Positions 25,013-33,824 of a stretch of 64,000 bases of DNA are shown in pieces (positions within the stretch are counted from its first letter, which is position 1; every line of letters begins with the position of its first letter). The notes under the pieces are model-generated. The model was not told the origin of the DNA. It did no database searches and saw only the letters and a program-made list of their open reading frames with translations. Origin of the DNA: an uncultured Oscillospiraceae bacterium (lineage in GTDB: Bacteria; Bacillota; Clostridia; Oscillospirales; Ruminococcaceae); the NCBI GenBank assembly GCA_910579125.1, contig CAJTTH010000008.1, positions 10,170 to 74,169 on the forward strand. The letters run 5' to 3'. Made by a program: the position numbers and the translations under genes.

Positions 25013-25363
25013 TCAATCGCGGATAAGCTCGATGATAGCCATTTCCGCAGCGTCGCCGCGGCGCGGACCGAGCTTGTAAATTCTCGTGTAACCGCTGTTG
25101 CGGCTTGCGTACTTGCCCTCCGCCGTATCGTCAAACAGCTTCTTAGCAACGTCCTCCTTGGTGATGTACGAGAACACCTGACGCTTTGTGTGGAGCGTGT
25201 TCGCCTTGCTTAATGTGATCATCTTCTCCGCCTCCGCGCGAACTTCCTTTGCGCGGGTCACGGTAGTTTCGATTTTTCCGTTTTCAAACAGAAATGTAAC
25301 CATGCCTCTGAGCATTGCCTTTCTGTGGTCGCTGGCTCTTCCCAGCTTTCTTGAACCTGGCAT
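25013..25363 (-). CDS. rplQ: 50S ribosomal protein bL17
   Basis: 116 residues, normal length, starting MPGSRKLGRASDHRKAMLRG, the typical bL17 N-terminus. It is the last gene of the cluster, 54 bp behind rpoA, which is the standard end of the alpha operon. It binds 23S rRNA near the exit tunnel. Confidence 0.98.
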   Translation of the reverse strand: MPGSRKLGRASDHRKAMLRGMVTFLFENGKIETTVTRAKEVRAEAEKMITLSKANTLHTKRQVFSYITKEDVAKKLFDDTAEGKYASRNSGYTRIYKLGPRRGDAAEMAIIELIRD

Positions 25364-25417
25364 TTTATTTTCTCCTTTCGGTAGAATTTATCGTATGCGC
25401 CCTGTTTCAGCGCCGTA

Positions 25418-26377
25418 TCAGTTGTTTTCCTCCGAGCTCATAAGGTCGCACCCCAAGGACTGGAGCTTCGCCTTGACCTCGTCAAAGGACTTCTTGCCGA
25501 GGTTTCTAACCTTCATCATGTCCTCGGGCGATTTGTTTACGAGATCCTCAACGGTGTTTATACCCGCTCTCTTCAAGCAGTTGAAGGAGCGCACAGACAA
25601 TTCCAGTTCCTCGATAGTCATTTCGAGTACCTTGTCCTTGCGGCTTTCCTCCTTTGTCTCCATAAGCTCCTGCGGGTTGGTCTCGTCGGACAGCTCCGCA
25701 AAAAGCTGAAGTCTCTCGATAAGAATTTTCGCCGCGTAGGAAACGGCTTCCTTTGCAGAGATAGTACCGTCCGTCCATATTTCGATAATGAGCTTTTCGT
25801 AGTCCGTTCTTTGTCCCACACGCGTATTTTCAACGGTGTAGTTGCATTTCAGTACGGGGGTATAAATGCTGTCGATCGGAATAACGCCTATCACGGGCTG
25901 AAGCTGTTCCTTGTTCTGCTCCGCCGCAACGTAGCCTCTGCCTCTGTCGAGCGTAATGTCCATATACAGCTTTGAGCCTGCGCTCAAGGTCGCGATATGC
26001 ATACCCGGGTCGAGTATCTCCACCTCGGAATCGGTCTTGATATCGCCCGCAGTGACTTCGCATTCGCCCTCAGCCTCGATGTAGATCGTCTTGGGGGCTT
26101 CGCCGTACATCTTTGCTCTCAGTCCCTTGATATTGAGAATTATTTCCGTAACGTCTTCTTTAACACCGGGAATGGTGGAAAACTCGTGCTGAACGCCGTC
26201 GATCTTTACCGACGTCGCTGCAACTCCCGGCAATGAGGAGAGTAACACCCTTCTTAGGCTATTGCCCAAAGTGTTTCCATATCCGCTCTGGAGAGGCTCC
26301 AGAACAAACATTCCATAAGTTCCGTCCGACCTTAACTTGAAGGTCTCTATGTTGAGCTTTTCGATTTTTTCAAGCAT
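25418..26377 (-). CDS. rpoA: RNA polymerase alpha subunit
   Basis: 319 residues with both domains. The N-terminal dimerisation and assembly domain includes FVLEPLQSGYGNTLGNSLRR. The C-terminal domain (about 250-319) includes RSFNCLKRAGINTVEDL and KSFDEVKAKL, the helix-hairpin-helix region that contacts UP elements and regulators. It is separated from rpsD by an unusually long gap of 312 bp, so it may have extra control. Confidence 0.98.
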   Translation of the reverse strand: MLEKIEKLNIETFKLRSDGTYGMFVLEPLQSGYGNTLGNSLRRVLLSSLPGVAATSVKIDGVQHEFSTIPGVKEDVTEIILNIKGLRAKMYGEAPKTIYIEAEGECEVTAGDIKTDSEVEILDPGMHIATLSAGSKLYMDITLDRGRGYVAAEQNKEQLQPVIGVIPIDSIYTPVLKCNYTVENTRVGQRTDYEKLIIEIWTDGTISAKEAVSYAAKILIERLQLFAELSDETNPQELMETKEESRKDKVLEMTIEELELSVRSFNCLKRAGINTVEDLVNKSPEDMMKVRNLGKKSFDEVKAKLQSLGCDLMSSEENN

Positions 26378-26689
26378 TTGGTAACCCTCCCACCAGCTTT
26401 TACGAGGGCAGTGTTAACTGCCTTTAGTTAATTATCCTGTGCATCGACTTGCGCCGCAAGCCCGCCGTATTCACTGTTAATTTTAAATCACACTCTGCGC
26501 CTTATACAATAAAGTATTGACGCATTTTACGCGGCGCAAACACCGCGCCGGGCGTGAATTAAAAATAACTGCACTAAATATCTGTATGCATTATGCCGAG
26601 TCCAAATTACACCAAAATACAAATTCGACCAACGAAAAGCAAACTTTGCCGTCGTCTTTGCTTGTACCTTGGGGGAACGGCCGCCGCTA
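26378..26689 (-). other. 312-bp gap between rpsD and rpoA with hairpins
   Basis: No gene is visible. On the minus strand there is a hairpin CGGCGC/GCGCCG around 26540-26558, a CTTGC/GCAAG palindrome near 26450, and a GGCAGT/ACTGCC palindrome at 26411-26426 close to the rpoA start. I could not identify a confident promoter or a named leader. The gap is wide for this operon. Confidence 0.5.
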
Positions 26690-27295
26690 TTATTTAGAAT
26701 ACAGCTCGATAATTAAGTGCTCTGCGATCTCAAAGTCAAGATCGTCGCGCTGGAACGGACGTGTTACCTTTGCTGTCTGCTTTTCTTTATCCACGTCAAG
26801 CCACATGGGAGTAAGTCTGGCGCCCGCAACTTCTGCGATCTGCTCAAACTTCTTGCTCTTCTTGCTCTGCTCGCGGAGGGTGATGGTGTCGCCTACCTTA
26901 ACTCTGTAAGAGGGGATATCCACTCTCTTGCCGTTCACACAGAAATGACCGTGAGTTACAAGCTGGCGTGCCTCGCGGCGTGTCGTAGCCATACCCATTC
27001 TGAAAACGATGTTGTCGAGTCTGCTCTCGAGCAGTCTGATAAGGTTCTCACCGGCGATACCATCTTCCTTGGTCGCCAGCTCGTAGTAGTGGTAGAACTG
27101 CTTTTCAAGAACGCCGTAGATGAACTTCAGCTTCTGCTTTTCCTTAAGCTGCTGACCGTACTCGGAAACCTTCTTTCTGCGGCTTGCCTCGGGGTGCTTT
27201 CTCTTGGAGATTTTCTTTTCGGAATAGCCCAGTACAGCGGGACTGATGTCAAGAGTTCTGCACTTATTTGCGATAGGATCGCGATTTACTGCCAT
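26690..27295 (-). CDS. rpsD: 30S ribosomal protein uS4
   Basis: 201 residues with the S4 RNA-binding domain in the second half (RLDNIVFRMGMATTRREARQ). It is a primary assembly protein and often the autoregulator of its operon. It lacks the N-terminal four-Cys zinc cluster (only one Cys), so it is the zinc-free type. GGAGG precedes the ATG. A gap of 112 bp with a hairpin TCGGTTC/GAACCGA separates it from rpsK. Confidence 0.98.
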   Translation of the reverse strand: MAVNRDPIANKCRTLDISPAVLGYSEKKISKRKHPEASRRKKVSEYGQQLKEKQKLKFIYGVLEKQFYHYYELATKEDGIAGENLIRLLESRLDNIVFRMGMATTRREARQLVTHGHFCVNGKRVDIPSYRVKVGDTITLREQSKKSKKFEQIAEVAGARLTPMWLDVDKEKQTAKVTRPFQRDDLDFEIAEHLIIELYSK

Positions 27296-27407
27296 AATAA
27301 ATATCCTCCGTTAATCTAAAACATATCGGTTCACGAACCGACGCCGAGCAAACGTTGCGCTCAGCTCCATTATTTTACCGTTATCTGCATTGTTGACCTC
27401 AGCGTGA

Positions 27408-27803
27408 TCAGACGCGTCTTCTCTTGGGGGGACGGCATCCGTTGTGAGGGATCGGGGTAACATCCTTGATGAGCTTTACCTCAAGACCCGCAGCCTGAAG
27501 CGCGCGGATAGCTGCCTCGCGTCCCTGACCGGGACCCTTTACGAATACCTCAACGGTCTTGAGTCCGTGCTCCATGGCAGCCTTAGCCGCAACGTCGGCA
27601 GCGGTCTGCGCCGCGTAAGGAGTGGACTTTCTCGAGCCGCGGAAGCCCAAACCGCCTGCGGAAGCCCATGAAAGAGCGTTTCCCTGAAGGTCGGTGATGG
27701 TTACGATAGTGTTATTAAAAGACGACTGAATGTGAGCCGCGCCGTTCTCGACGTTCTTGCGCTCACGGCGTCTGCGGATAACCTGTTTTTTAGCCTGTGC
27801 CAT
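27408..27803 (-). CDS. rpsK: 30S ribosomal protein uS11
   Basis: 131 residues. Typical uS11 features are AHIQSSFNNTIVTITDLQGN near the N-terminus and the basic C-terminus THNGCRPPKRRRV-like end (here PIPHNGCRPPKRRRV). It lies on the platform of the 30S subunit and follows rpsM by 19 bp. Confidence 0.98.
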   Translation of the reverse strand: MAQAKKQVIRRRRERKNVENGAAHIQSSFNNTIVTITDLQGNALSWASAGGLGFRGSRKSTPYAAQTAADVAAKAAMEHGLKTVEVFVKGPGQGREAAIRALQAAGLEVKLIKDVTPIPHNGCRPPKRRRV

Positions 27804-27822
27804 TTATTTACCGCCTTTCCTA

Positions 27823-28194
27823 TTACTTCTTCTTGTTTGCAATGGTCTTCTTCGGACCCTTGCGGGTTCTAGCGTTGGTCTTTGTGCGCTGACCGCGAAC
27901 GGGCAGACCCTTGCGGTGACGCATACCGCGGTAGCAGTTTATCTCGACCAAACGCTTGATGTTGAGCGCTACCATTCTTCTCAGGTCGCCCTCTACAACG
28001 TAACCGTCCTTATCGATGACCTCGCGGATCTTCGCCTCTTCCTCATCGGTAAGATCCTTAACGCGCGTGTCGGGATTAACTCCCGCTTTTGCCAGAATAT
28101 CGTTCGCGGACTTTCTGCCTATTCCGTAAACATAGGTCAAGCCGATCTCTACTCGCTTTTCCTTGGGCAGGTCCACACCGGCAATTCTTGCCAT
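27823..28194 (-). CDS. rpsM: 30S ribosomal protein uS13
   Basis: 123 residues starting MARIAGVDLPKEKRVEIGLT and ending in the basic tail KNARTRKGPKKTIANKKK-like sequence. It lies in the 30S head, contacting uS19 and P-site tRNA. It follows rpmJ by 27 bp. Confidence 0.98.
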   Translation of the reverse strand: MARIAGVDLPKEKRVEIGLTYVYGIGRKSANDILAKAGVNPDTRVKDLTDEEEAKIREVIDKDGYVVEGDLRRMVALNIKRLVEINCYRGMRHRKGLPVRGQRTKTNARTRKGPKKTIANKKK

Positions 28195-28221
28195 AGCATT
28201 TCCTCCTTAATAATAGGACTT

Positions 28222-28335
28222 TTAGCCCTGTCTCTGTTTGTGCTTGGGTTCAACACAAATTACCATAACTTTGCCCTTGCGCTTGATAACCTTGCATTTA
28301 TCGCAAATGGGCTTTACCGAAGGTCTAACTTTCAT
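28222..28335 (-). CDS. rpmJ: 50S ribosomal protein bL36
   Basis: A 37-residue protein read directly from the sequence: it begins MKVRPSVKPICDKCKVIKR and ends EPKHKQRQG. Cys11, Cys14, Cys27 and His32 form the zinc site, so it is the zinc-binding form. AGGAG precedes the ATG at 28335. The position between infA and rpsM is the standard one. Confidence 0.97.
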   Translation of the reverse strand: MKVRPSVKPICDKCKVIKRKGKVMVICVEPKHKQRQG

Positions 28336-28391
28336 CGTAATACCCTCCTTAAAGGTTCACTGTTTGCGGCAGCATCAGACGTGTGATGCAA

Positions 28392-28610
28392 TTACTTGGC
28401 ACGCCATGTGATTCTGCCTTTGGTAAGGTCGTAGGGAGACATCTCGACAGTCACCTTATCTCCGGGCAGTATGCGAATGTAATTCATACGCAGCTTGCCG
28501 CTGATGTGCGCTAAAATCTGGTGTCCGTTAGACAGCTCAACCTTGAACTGTGCGTTCGGGAGCGCCTCGAGAATTGTTCCTTCTACTTCCAATACATCTT
28601 CTTTAGACAA
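28392..28610 (-). CDS. infA: translation initiation factor IF-1, TTG start
   Basis: A 72-residue OB-fold protein that blocks the A site during initiation. From the TTG at 28610 it reads MSKEDVLEVEGTILEALPN, exactly the family N-terminus, with AGGAG 10 nt upstream. A GTG three codons earlier is too close to the Shine-Dalgarno and would add residues that are foreign to IF-1. The start lies 1 bp after the stop of the KOW protein gene. Confidence 0.95.
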   Translation of the reverse strand: MSKEDVLEVEGTILEALPNAQFKVELSNGHQILAHISGKLRMNYIRILPGDKVTVEMSPYDLTKGRITWRAK

Positions 28611-28611
28611 G

Positions 28612-28869
28612 CTATTCACTCTCCTGTAACGTGTCCCGGCTTAACGCGCGAAGCGTCTGCCGCAGCCTTTTGTCCGTCATTCCCTCAAGCTCTACCGAGT
28701 CCGAGGTCGTTCGGACGTGCTTAATGTTCTTTTTTTTCGGGGAATCGAGCCTGCGCTCTTTTCCGTCGGCGACGAAAACAAATCCGCCGTCAGCCCCCGT
28801 CACGACCATGCGTCGACCGCTGTCGTGCCCCGCGGAGCTTATAACCACTCTTCCGACTATTATATCCAT
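28612..28869 (-). CDS. KOW domain RNA-binding protein
   Basis: 85 residues. The N-terminus MDIIVGRVVISSAGHDSGRR is a KOW motif as in the L14e/L6e/L27e group, followed by a charged helical tail. Such a protein between map and infA is common in Clostridia. A role in the ribosome or translation is implied by motif and place but not established. Its ATG overlaps the map stop (TGATG). Confidence 0.88.
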   Translation of the reverse strand: MDIIVGRVVISSAGHDSGRRMVVTGADGGFVFVADGKERRLDSPKKKNIKHVRTTSDSVELEGMTDKRLRQTLRALSRDTLQESE

Positions 28870-29624
28870 CAGTGGCTCTCCAGTGTCAGAATTACGGGAT
28901 CGCCGTTCGTAACGGCGATCGTGTGCTCAAAGTGGCAGGAAAGACTTCCATCGGTGGTGACCACCGTCCACTTGTCGCTCAATATCCTTACCCTGCGCGA
29001 GTGGGAATTAACCATCGGCTCGATAGCGATCGTCATACCGGGCATAAGTCTCGGACCGTGACCCGCCTTGCCCTCGTTCGGCACCTCGGGATCCTCGTGC
29101 ATATCGCGTCCTATCCCGTGACCGATGAATTTTTCGGCACAGACGTACCCTCCGCTCTCCACGTGAACTTGTATAGCGTGAGAGATGTCGCCTATGCGGT
29201 TGCCCGCGACAGCCTTTTCGATGCCCTTGTACAGCGCCTCTTCGGTGTATTTCATCAGCCGCGCCGCTTCCTCGGACACCTTGCCGACCATAAATGTCTT
29301 GGTATTGTCGCCCATAAAGCCGTTAAGCTCCGCTACGATGTCGCAGGAGAGGATATCGCCTTCCTTAAGAATTTTCTTCTTGGAAGGGATACCGTGGATA
29401 AGCTCCTCGTTTATCGAGTAGCAGTTATGCCCGGGAAAACCCTCAAAGCCCTTGCAGGGAGAGTGTCCGCCCTTGGAACGAACGTATTCGTCGACTATCT
29501 TGTCGAGTTCCCACGTCGAAATTCCGGGAACGGCGTGCTTTCCCGCAAGCGCGAGAGCCTGCGCCGCAAGCTCGCCCGCTTTCATCATAGCTTTAAGCTC
29601 GGTTGGATTTTTGATCTGGATCAT
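28869..29624 (-). CDS. map: methionine aminopeptidase, type I
   Basis: Removes the initiator methionine from new proteins. 251 residues, the short type Ia form without an SH3 extension. Metal ligands can be placed in SCDIVAELNGFMGDNTKTF (two Asp), FIGHGIGRDMHEDPEVPN (His) and the C-terminal Glu residues in AIEPM and CHFEHTIAV. It follows adk by 24 bp, the usual order. Confidence 0.97.
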   Translation of the reverse strand: MIQIKNPTELKAMMKAGELAAQALALAGKHAVPGISTWELDKIVDEYVRSKGGHSPCKGFEGFPGHNCYSINEELIHGIPSKKKILKEGDILSCDIVAELNGFMGDNTKTFMVGKVSEEAARLMKYTEEALYKGIEKAVAGNRIGDISHAIQVHVESGGYVCAEKFIGHGIGRDMHEDPEVPNEGKAGHGPRLMPGMTIAIEPMVNSHSRRVRILSDKWTVVTTDGSLSCHFEHTIAVTNGDPVILTLESH

Positions 29625-29648
29625 TTGCCTGTACGCTTTCTATCGGGT

Positions 29649-30281
29649 TCAGCCCTTGATCGCAGCGAGAACCAGCTTGGATGTGTCCGCGATGTCGTTC
29701 TGACCCTGTACCGTAACGAGCTTTCCTCTTGACTGATAGTAGTCCTTGAGAGGAGCTGTTTTTTCGTGATAGGTCTTCAGGCGCGCCTGAACGGTCTCGG
29801 GCTTGTCGTCAATTCTCTGAACGACCTTTGCGCCGCAAGCGTCGCAGATACCCTCGACCTTTGTGGGCTTAAACTCGATGTGGTAGGAATTTCCGCAGCC
29901 CTCGCAAACGCGTCTGCCGCTCATTCTTGCCGTGATCGCCTCGTCGGAAACGTCGATCTCGATCACCTTGTCGATCTGTACGCCCATACTTTCAAGCGCT
30001 TCCGCCTGTGCGACGGTTCTGGGGAATCCGTCGAGAATAAAACCGTTCTTTGCGTCGTCCTGAGCAATTCTGTCCTTCAAGATGCCGATAACGACCTCAT
30101 CGGGAACAAGCTCGCCCGCGTCCATAAACTTCTTGGCGTTGAGACCCGCCTCCGTGCCGTTCTTAACGGCCTCGCGGAGCATATTGCCCGTAGAAACCGC
30201 GGGAATATTCAGCTCCTTGCAGACGACCTCCGCCTGTGTGCCCTTACCGGCGCCGGGAGCGCCCAAAAAAATCATATTCAT
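29649..30281 (-). CDS. adk: adenylate kinase, zinc-binding lid
   Basis: Interconverts ATP + AMP and 2 ADP. 210 residues. The P-loop is GAPGAGKGT (residues 7-15), AMP binding is by LDGFPRT, and the lid has four Cys (CEGC...CDAC), giving a structural zinc site as in other Gram-positive enzymes. It lies between secY and map. Confidence 0.97.
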   Translation of the reverse strand: MNMIFLGAPGAGKGTQAEVVCKELNIPAVSTGNMLREAVKNGTEAGLNAKKFMDAGELVPDEVVIGILKDRIAQDDAKNGFILDGFPRTVAQAEALESMGVQIDKVIEIDVSDEAITARMSGRRVCEGCGNSYHIEFKPTKVEGICDACGAKVVQRIDDKPETVQARLKTYHEKTAPLKDYYQSRGKLVTVQGQNDIADTSKLVLAAIKG

Positions 30282-30323
30282 AATTAAGCTCCTATCGCAT
30301 CTTGTTTATTCAACGTGATTGTC

Positions 30324-31676
30324 TTAGTCCAAAAAGCCCGGGTGATGACGCATCATTATCTGGCTCTCGAGTGTACGAACCGTTTCGAGCGCTACGCCGA
30401 CGATGATCAGCATCGTAGTACCGCCAAGCGATACAGCGGAGAAGCTCGGGTTGATCCACGAGAGGATTATCGGGAATATAGCGATTATTCCGAGGAACAT
30501 CGCGCCGATAAGCGTTATCTTGTTAAGCGAGTTGTAAATGAAATCGGACGTCGGCTTGCCGGGACGGTAGCCCGGGATAGCGCCGTTGTTCTTTTTCAGA
30601 TTGTTCGCGATCTCAACGGGATTGTACGTTATCGCCACATAGAAGTAGTTGAACGCGATTATCAGCACAAAGTAGATGACCGCGTACACGGGAGAGGTCT
30701 GCGCGAAAAATCTCACGAAACCGTTCCAGAACCCGTCGCCCTCTCCGGTAACTCCGAAGAAGAAACAAATCGTCTGCGGCAGCGACATCAGCGACATCGC
30801 AAAGATGATCGGCATTACGCCGCTCATAGCTACTTTTATCGGAATGTGCGTCGACTGACCGCCGTACATTTTGCGTCCGACAACGCGCTTTGCGTACTGC
30901 ACCGGAATTCGCCTTTCCGCATTCGTCATAAAAATAACGAACCAGATCATCGCTACAAAGATGATCACCGTAATAATGATGAACACCAGATTTACGCCGA
31001 TGTTGTCAGGGTTTGCGGAGATAATTCCGATAAAGTTGGAGATCGTCTCGGGAAGTCTTGCGACGATACCCGCGAACAGTATCATCGAGATACCGTTTCC
31101 GATGCCCTTTTCGTTTATGCGGTCGCCGAGCCAGATGATGATCGACGAGCCCGCGACAAAGCACGCAACAATAGTTATTGCCGTCAGAATGACCGAGAAC
31201 GTGTCGCTCGACTTATCCAGAACGTCGCCGTATCTCAATATCGCTCTGTGCGTGCCGTTTTCGTTGGTTATGCCGTTTCTCAGCGTGAAATAGAACGCCG
31301 TCGCCTGGAATATCGCAATTCCGAGCGTGGTGAACTTGGTGATCATATTGATCTTCTTTCTGCCCGCGTCGCCCTCTTTGGATAACCTTTCGAGCGGCGG
31401 TATCGCGACCGTCAGAAGCTGGATAATGATCGAGGCGTTGATGTACGGAGTAATGGACATCGCAAGCAGCGTGCCCTTTCCGAGAGCGCCGCCCGTCATT
31501 ACGTCGAGGTAATTGAGCAGGGAAGCGCCGGAGATCATCTCCGTGATCGCGGCGTTGTCAAGAAACGGAACGAAAATGCTGGAACCCAAACGGAACAAGA
31601 CGAGGATAAACAGCGTGTACAAGATCTTCTTACGCAGTTGAGTGTCGACCCACGCGTTACGAAAGACTGTAAGCAT
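30324..31676 (-). CDS. secY: preprotein translocase subunit SecY
   Basis: The channel subunit of the Sec translocase, about 450 residues with ten membrane helices. Visible features are LGSSIFVPFLDN in the first outer loop (plug region) and the basic cytoplasmic loop RRIPVQYAKRVVG. The ATG at 31676 gives the family-like start MLTVFRNAW. A TTG at 31685, 5 nt behind a GAGGTGG site, is the alternative and has the better Shine-Dalgarno spacing. secA is also in this window at 53395. Confidence 0.96.
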   Translation of the reverse strand: MLTVFRNAWVDTQLRKKILYTLFILVLFRLGSSIFVPFLDNAAITEMISGASLLNYLDVMTGGALGKGTLLAMSITPYINASIIIQLLTVAIPPLERLSKEGDAGRKKINMITKFTTLGIAIFQATAFYFTLRNGITNENGTHRAILRYGDVLDKSSDTFSVILTAITIVACFVAGSSIIIWLGDRINEKGIGNGISMILFAGIVARLPETISNFIGIISANPDNIGVNLVFIIITVIIFVAMIWFVIFMTNAERRIPVQYAKRVVGRKMYGGQSTHIPIKVAMSGVMPIIFAMSLMSLPQTICFFFGVTGEGDGFWNGFVRFFAQTSPVYAVIYFVLIIAFNYFYVAITYNPVEIANNLKKNNGAIPGYRPGKPTSDFIYNSLNKITLIGAMFLGIIAIFPIILSWINPSFSAVSLGGTTMLIIVGVALETVRTLESQIMMRHHPGFLD

Positions 31677-31685
31677 TCCGTTCAA

Positions 31686-32129
31686 TTACACCACCTCAGC
31701 CTTTCCGCCTGCCTTTTCAATTTTTTCCTGAGCAGCTGCGGTGAACTTTACCGCCTTTACGGTCAGGCTCTTAGTGAGCTCGCCGTTGCCGAGAATTTTC
31801 ACGCCGTCCTTAGCGTCCTTGATAGCGCCGCTCTCGATAAGAGCAGCCGCGTCAACGACAGCGCCGCTCTCAAATCTCTTTTCGAGCTCGGAGACATTGA
31901 TTACCGCAAATTCCTTTGCGAAAATGTTGTTAAAGCCTCTCTTCGGCATTCTTCTCTGAAGCGGCATCTGACCGCCCTCGAAGCCCGGTCTGATAGAACC
32001 GCCCGAACGCGCCTTCTGACCCTTATGACCCTTGCCCGCAGTCTTGCCCTGTCCGGAGCCGTGACCGCGGCCGATGCGCTTTACGTCCTTGACCGAACCT
32101 GCCGCCGGCTGTAATTCGTGAAGCTTCAT
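31686..32129 (-). CDS. rplO: 50S ribosomal protein uL15
   Basis: 147 residues from the ATG at 32129, which gives the typical MKLHELQPAAGSVKDVKRIGRG start and has GGGGGTG upstream. The glycine/lysine-rich N-terminal segment (GRGHGSGQGKTAGKGHKGQKAR) matches the family. It ends 9 bp before the secY ATG. Confidence 0.97.
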   Translation of the reverse strand: MKLHELQPAAGSVKDVKRIGRGHGSGQGKTAGKGHKGQKARSGGSIRPGFEGGQMPLQRRMPKRGFNNIFAKEFAVINVSELEKRFESGAVVDAAALIESGAIKDAKDGVKILGNGELTKSLTVKAVKFTAAAQEKIEKAGGKAEVV

Positions 32130-32172
32130 ATTGCTTTGCACCCCCTAGTAAAAATTAGATGTTCTTGTATAA

Positions 32173-32349
32173 TCAAACCTCTTCAACCTTTACCAGGTGA
32201 GCGATAGTCTTGATTTTACCTTTTGTAGCCTCGTTGTCGGGCTGTGTTGTTACAGAATTCACCTTGCGCAGTCCCAAAGAATACGCAGTGGCGATCTGGT
32301 TTTTCTTGCAGCTGTTCAAAGAGCGTACAAGCGTAATTTTTAAAGCCAT
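32173..32349 (-). CDS. rpmD: 50S ribosomal protein uL30
   Basis: A 58-residue protein read directly from the sequence, starting MALKITLVRSLNSCKKNQIA and ending HLVKVEEV. GGGAGG precedes the ATG at 32349. The position between rpsE and rplO is the standard one. Confidence 0.96.
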   Translation of the reverse strand: MALKITLVRSLNSCKKNQIATAYSLGLRKVNSVTTQPDNEATKGKIKTIAHLVKVEEV

Positions 32350-32372
32350 TTCATTAACCTCCCGCGTATAGA

Positions 32373-32867
32373 TTAGAGATCCTTAACGCTCTTGCCTCTG
32401 AGCGCCGCAACCTCTTCCGCAGTTCTCAGGCTCGTAAGACCCTGCATTGTAGCTCTTACAACGTTGCAGGGATTGTTGGAACGCAGAGACTTTGTACGGA
32501 TATTTTTAATGCCCGCCATCTCGATAACGGCACGAACGGGACCGCCCGCGATAACGCCGGTACCCTCGGGAGCGGGACGCATAAGAACCGCTCCTGCGCC
32601 GAATTTACCCGTGATCTCGTGGGGGATAGTCGTGCCCTTGAGCGCGATCTTGTGAAGATTTTTCTTCGCGTCGTCAATTCCCTTGCGGATAGCGTCGGGA
32701 ACCTCGTTGGATTTGCCCATACCGAAACCTACTGTGCCGTTGCCGTCGCCTACTACTACAAGCGCGGAGAACTTCATGATACGTCCGCCCTTTACCGTCT
32801 TGGAAACGCGGTTTATAGCAACAACCTTCTCGGAGAGCTCGTTTTCTGTATTTTCAAAATTAGCCAA
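32373..32867 (-). CDS. rpsE: 30S ribosomal protein uS5, TTG start
   Basis: 164 residues. Typical motifs are VKGGRIMKFSALVVVGDGNG and the RATMQGLTSLR end. The start codon is TTG at 32867, preceded by AAGGAGG at a normal distance; no ATG lies at the family start. It follows rplR by 17 bp. Confidence 0.96.
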   Translation of the reverse strand: MANFENTENELSEKVVAINRVSKTVKGGRIMKFSALVVVGDGNGTVGFGMGKSNEVPDAIRKGIDDAKKNLHKIALKGTTIPHEITGKFGAGAVLMRPAPEGTGVIAGGPVRAVIEMAGIKNIRTKSLRSNNPCNVVRATMQGLTSLRTAEEVAALRGKSVKDL

Positions 32868-32884
32868 GTCTGTTTCCCTCCTTA

Positions 32885-33244
32885 TCAGAAATTAAGTCCG
32901 CCTTCTCTTGCGCCCTCTGCGAGAGCCGCAACTCTGCCGTGGTATACGTAGCCGCCTCTGTCGAATACGACGTCGGTGATACCCGCAGCCTTTGCCGCCT
33001 CTGCAACAGCGAGACCGACCTTCTTAGCCGCCTCAATATTTCCGCCGTACTGTCCAAAGCCCTTTACTGCCGACGACGCGGAAGCCAAGGTTTTGCCGTT
33101 TACGTCATCAATTATCTGAGCATAAATGTGCATGGAAGAACGGAAAACATTGAGTCTGGGGCACTCGGGAGTGCCTGTGATTTTAGAGCGAACGCGCTTA
33201 TGACGGCGAAGTCTGCTCTTATTTTTATCAATAGCTTTAACCAT
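32885..33244 (-). CDS. rplR: 50S ribosomal protein uL18
   Basis: 119 residues. It binds 5S rRNA together with uL5. The basic start KNKSRLRRHKRVRSKITGT and the end GRVAALAEGAREGGLNF fit the family. Confidence 0.97.
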   Translation of the reverse strand: MVKAIDKNKSRLRRHKRVRSKITGTPECPRLNVFRSSMHIYAQIIDDVNGKTLASASSAVKGFGQYGGNIEAAKKVGLAVAEAAKAAGITDVVFDRGGYVYHGRVAALAEGAREGGLNF

Positions 33245-33262
33245 TTTTCTTCAGTCCTTTCC

Positions 33263-33808
33263 TTACTTCTTGCCCTTGCCGGCTTTACCTTCCTTGCGGC
33301 GGATAACCTCATCGGCGTACTTAATGCCCTTGCCCTTGTAAGGCTCGGGGGGACGCTTGCCTCTGATCTCGGATGCCATCTGTCCGACCTTCTGCTTGTC
33401 GATACCCGTTACGATGATCTTGTTGGGTGCGGGTACCTCGAGCTTGATATCGTCGGTATCCTCAACCTCTACCTTATGGGAAAAGCCGAGGTTCATGATT
33501 ACCTTTTTGCCCTGCTTCTCACATCTGAAGCCGACGCCGTTTATCTCCAGCTCTTTCTTGAAGCCATCGGTAACGCCTACTACCATATTGTGGATAAGCG
33601 TTCTCGTAAGTCCGTGGAGGGACTTGGAAATGTTCTCGTCATCGGGACGGGAAACGATTATCTCCGTACCCTCGTGAGATATTTTCATAAGGTGATTGAA
33701 CTCCTTGGTGAGAGTTCCCTTAGGACCCTTTACTGTTACGACCGGTCCGTCGATCTTTACATCGACGCCTGCGGGAACAGTAACAGGCATTCTACCAATT
33801 CTTGACAT
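33263..33808 (-). CDS. rplF: 50S ribosomal protein uL6
   Basis: 181 residues from the ATG at 33808, which gives MSRIGRMPVTVPAGVDV and has AGGAGG 9 nt upstream. A longer frame to 33841 overlaps rpsH and is not used. The C-terminus has KRPPEPYKGKGIKYADE, the family signature. Confidence 0.97.
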   Translation of the reverse strand: MSRIGRMPVTVPAGVDVKIDGPVVTVKGPKGTLTKEFNHLMKISHEGTEIIVSRPDDENISKSLHGLTRTLIHNMVVGVTDGFKKELEINGVGFRCEKQGKKVIMNLGFSHKVEVEDTDDIKLEVPAPNKIIVTGIDKQKVGQMASEIRGKRPPEPYKGKGIKYADEVIRRKEGKAGKGKK

Positions 33809-33824
33809 ATTACTATTCCTCCTA

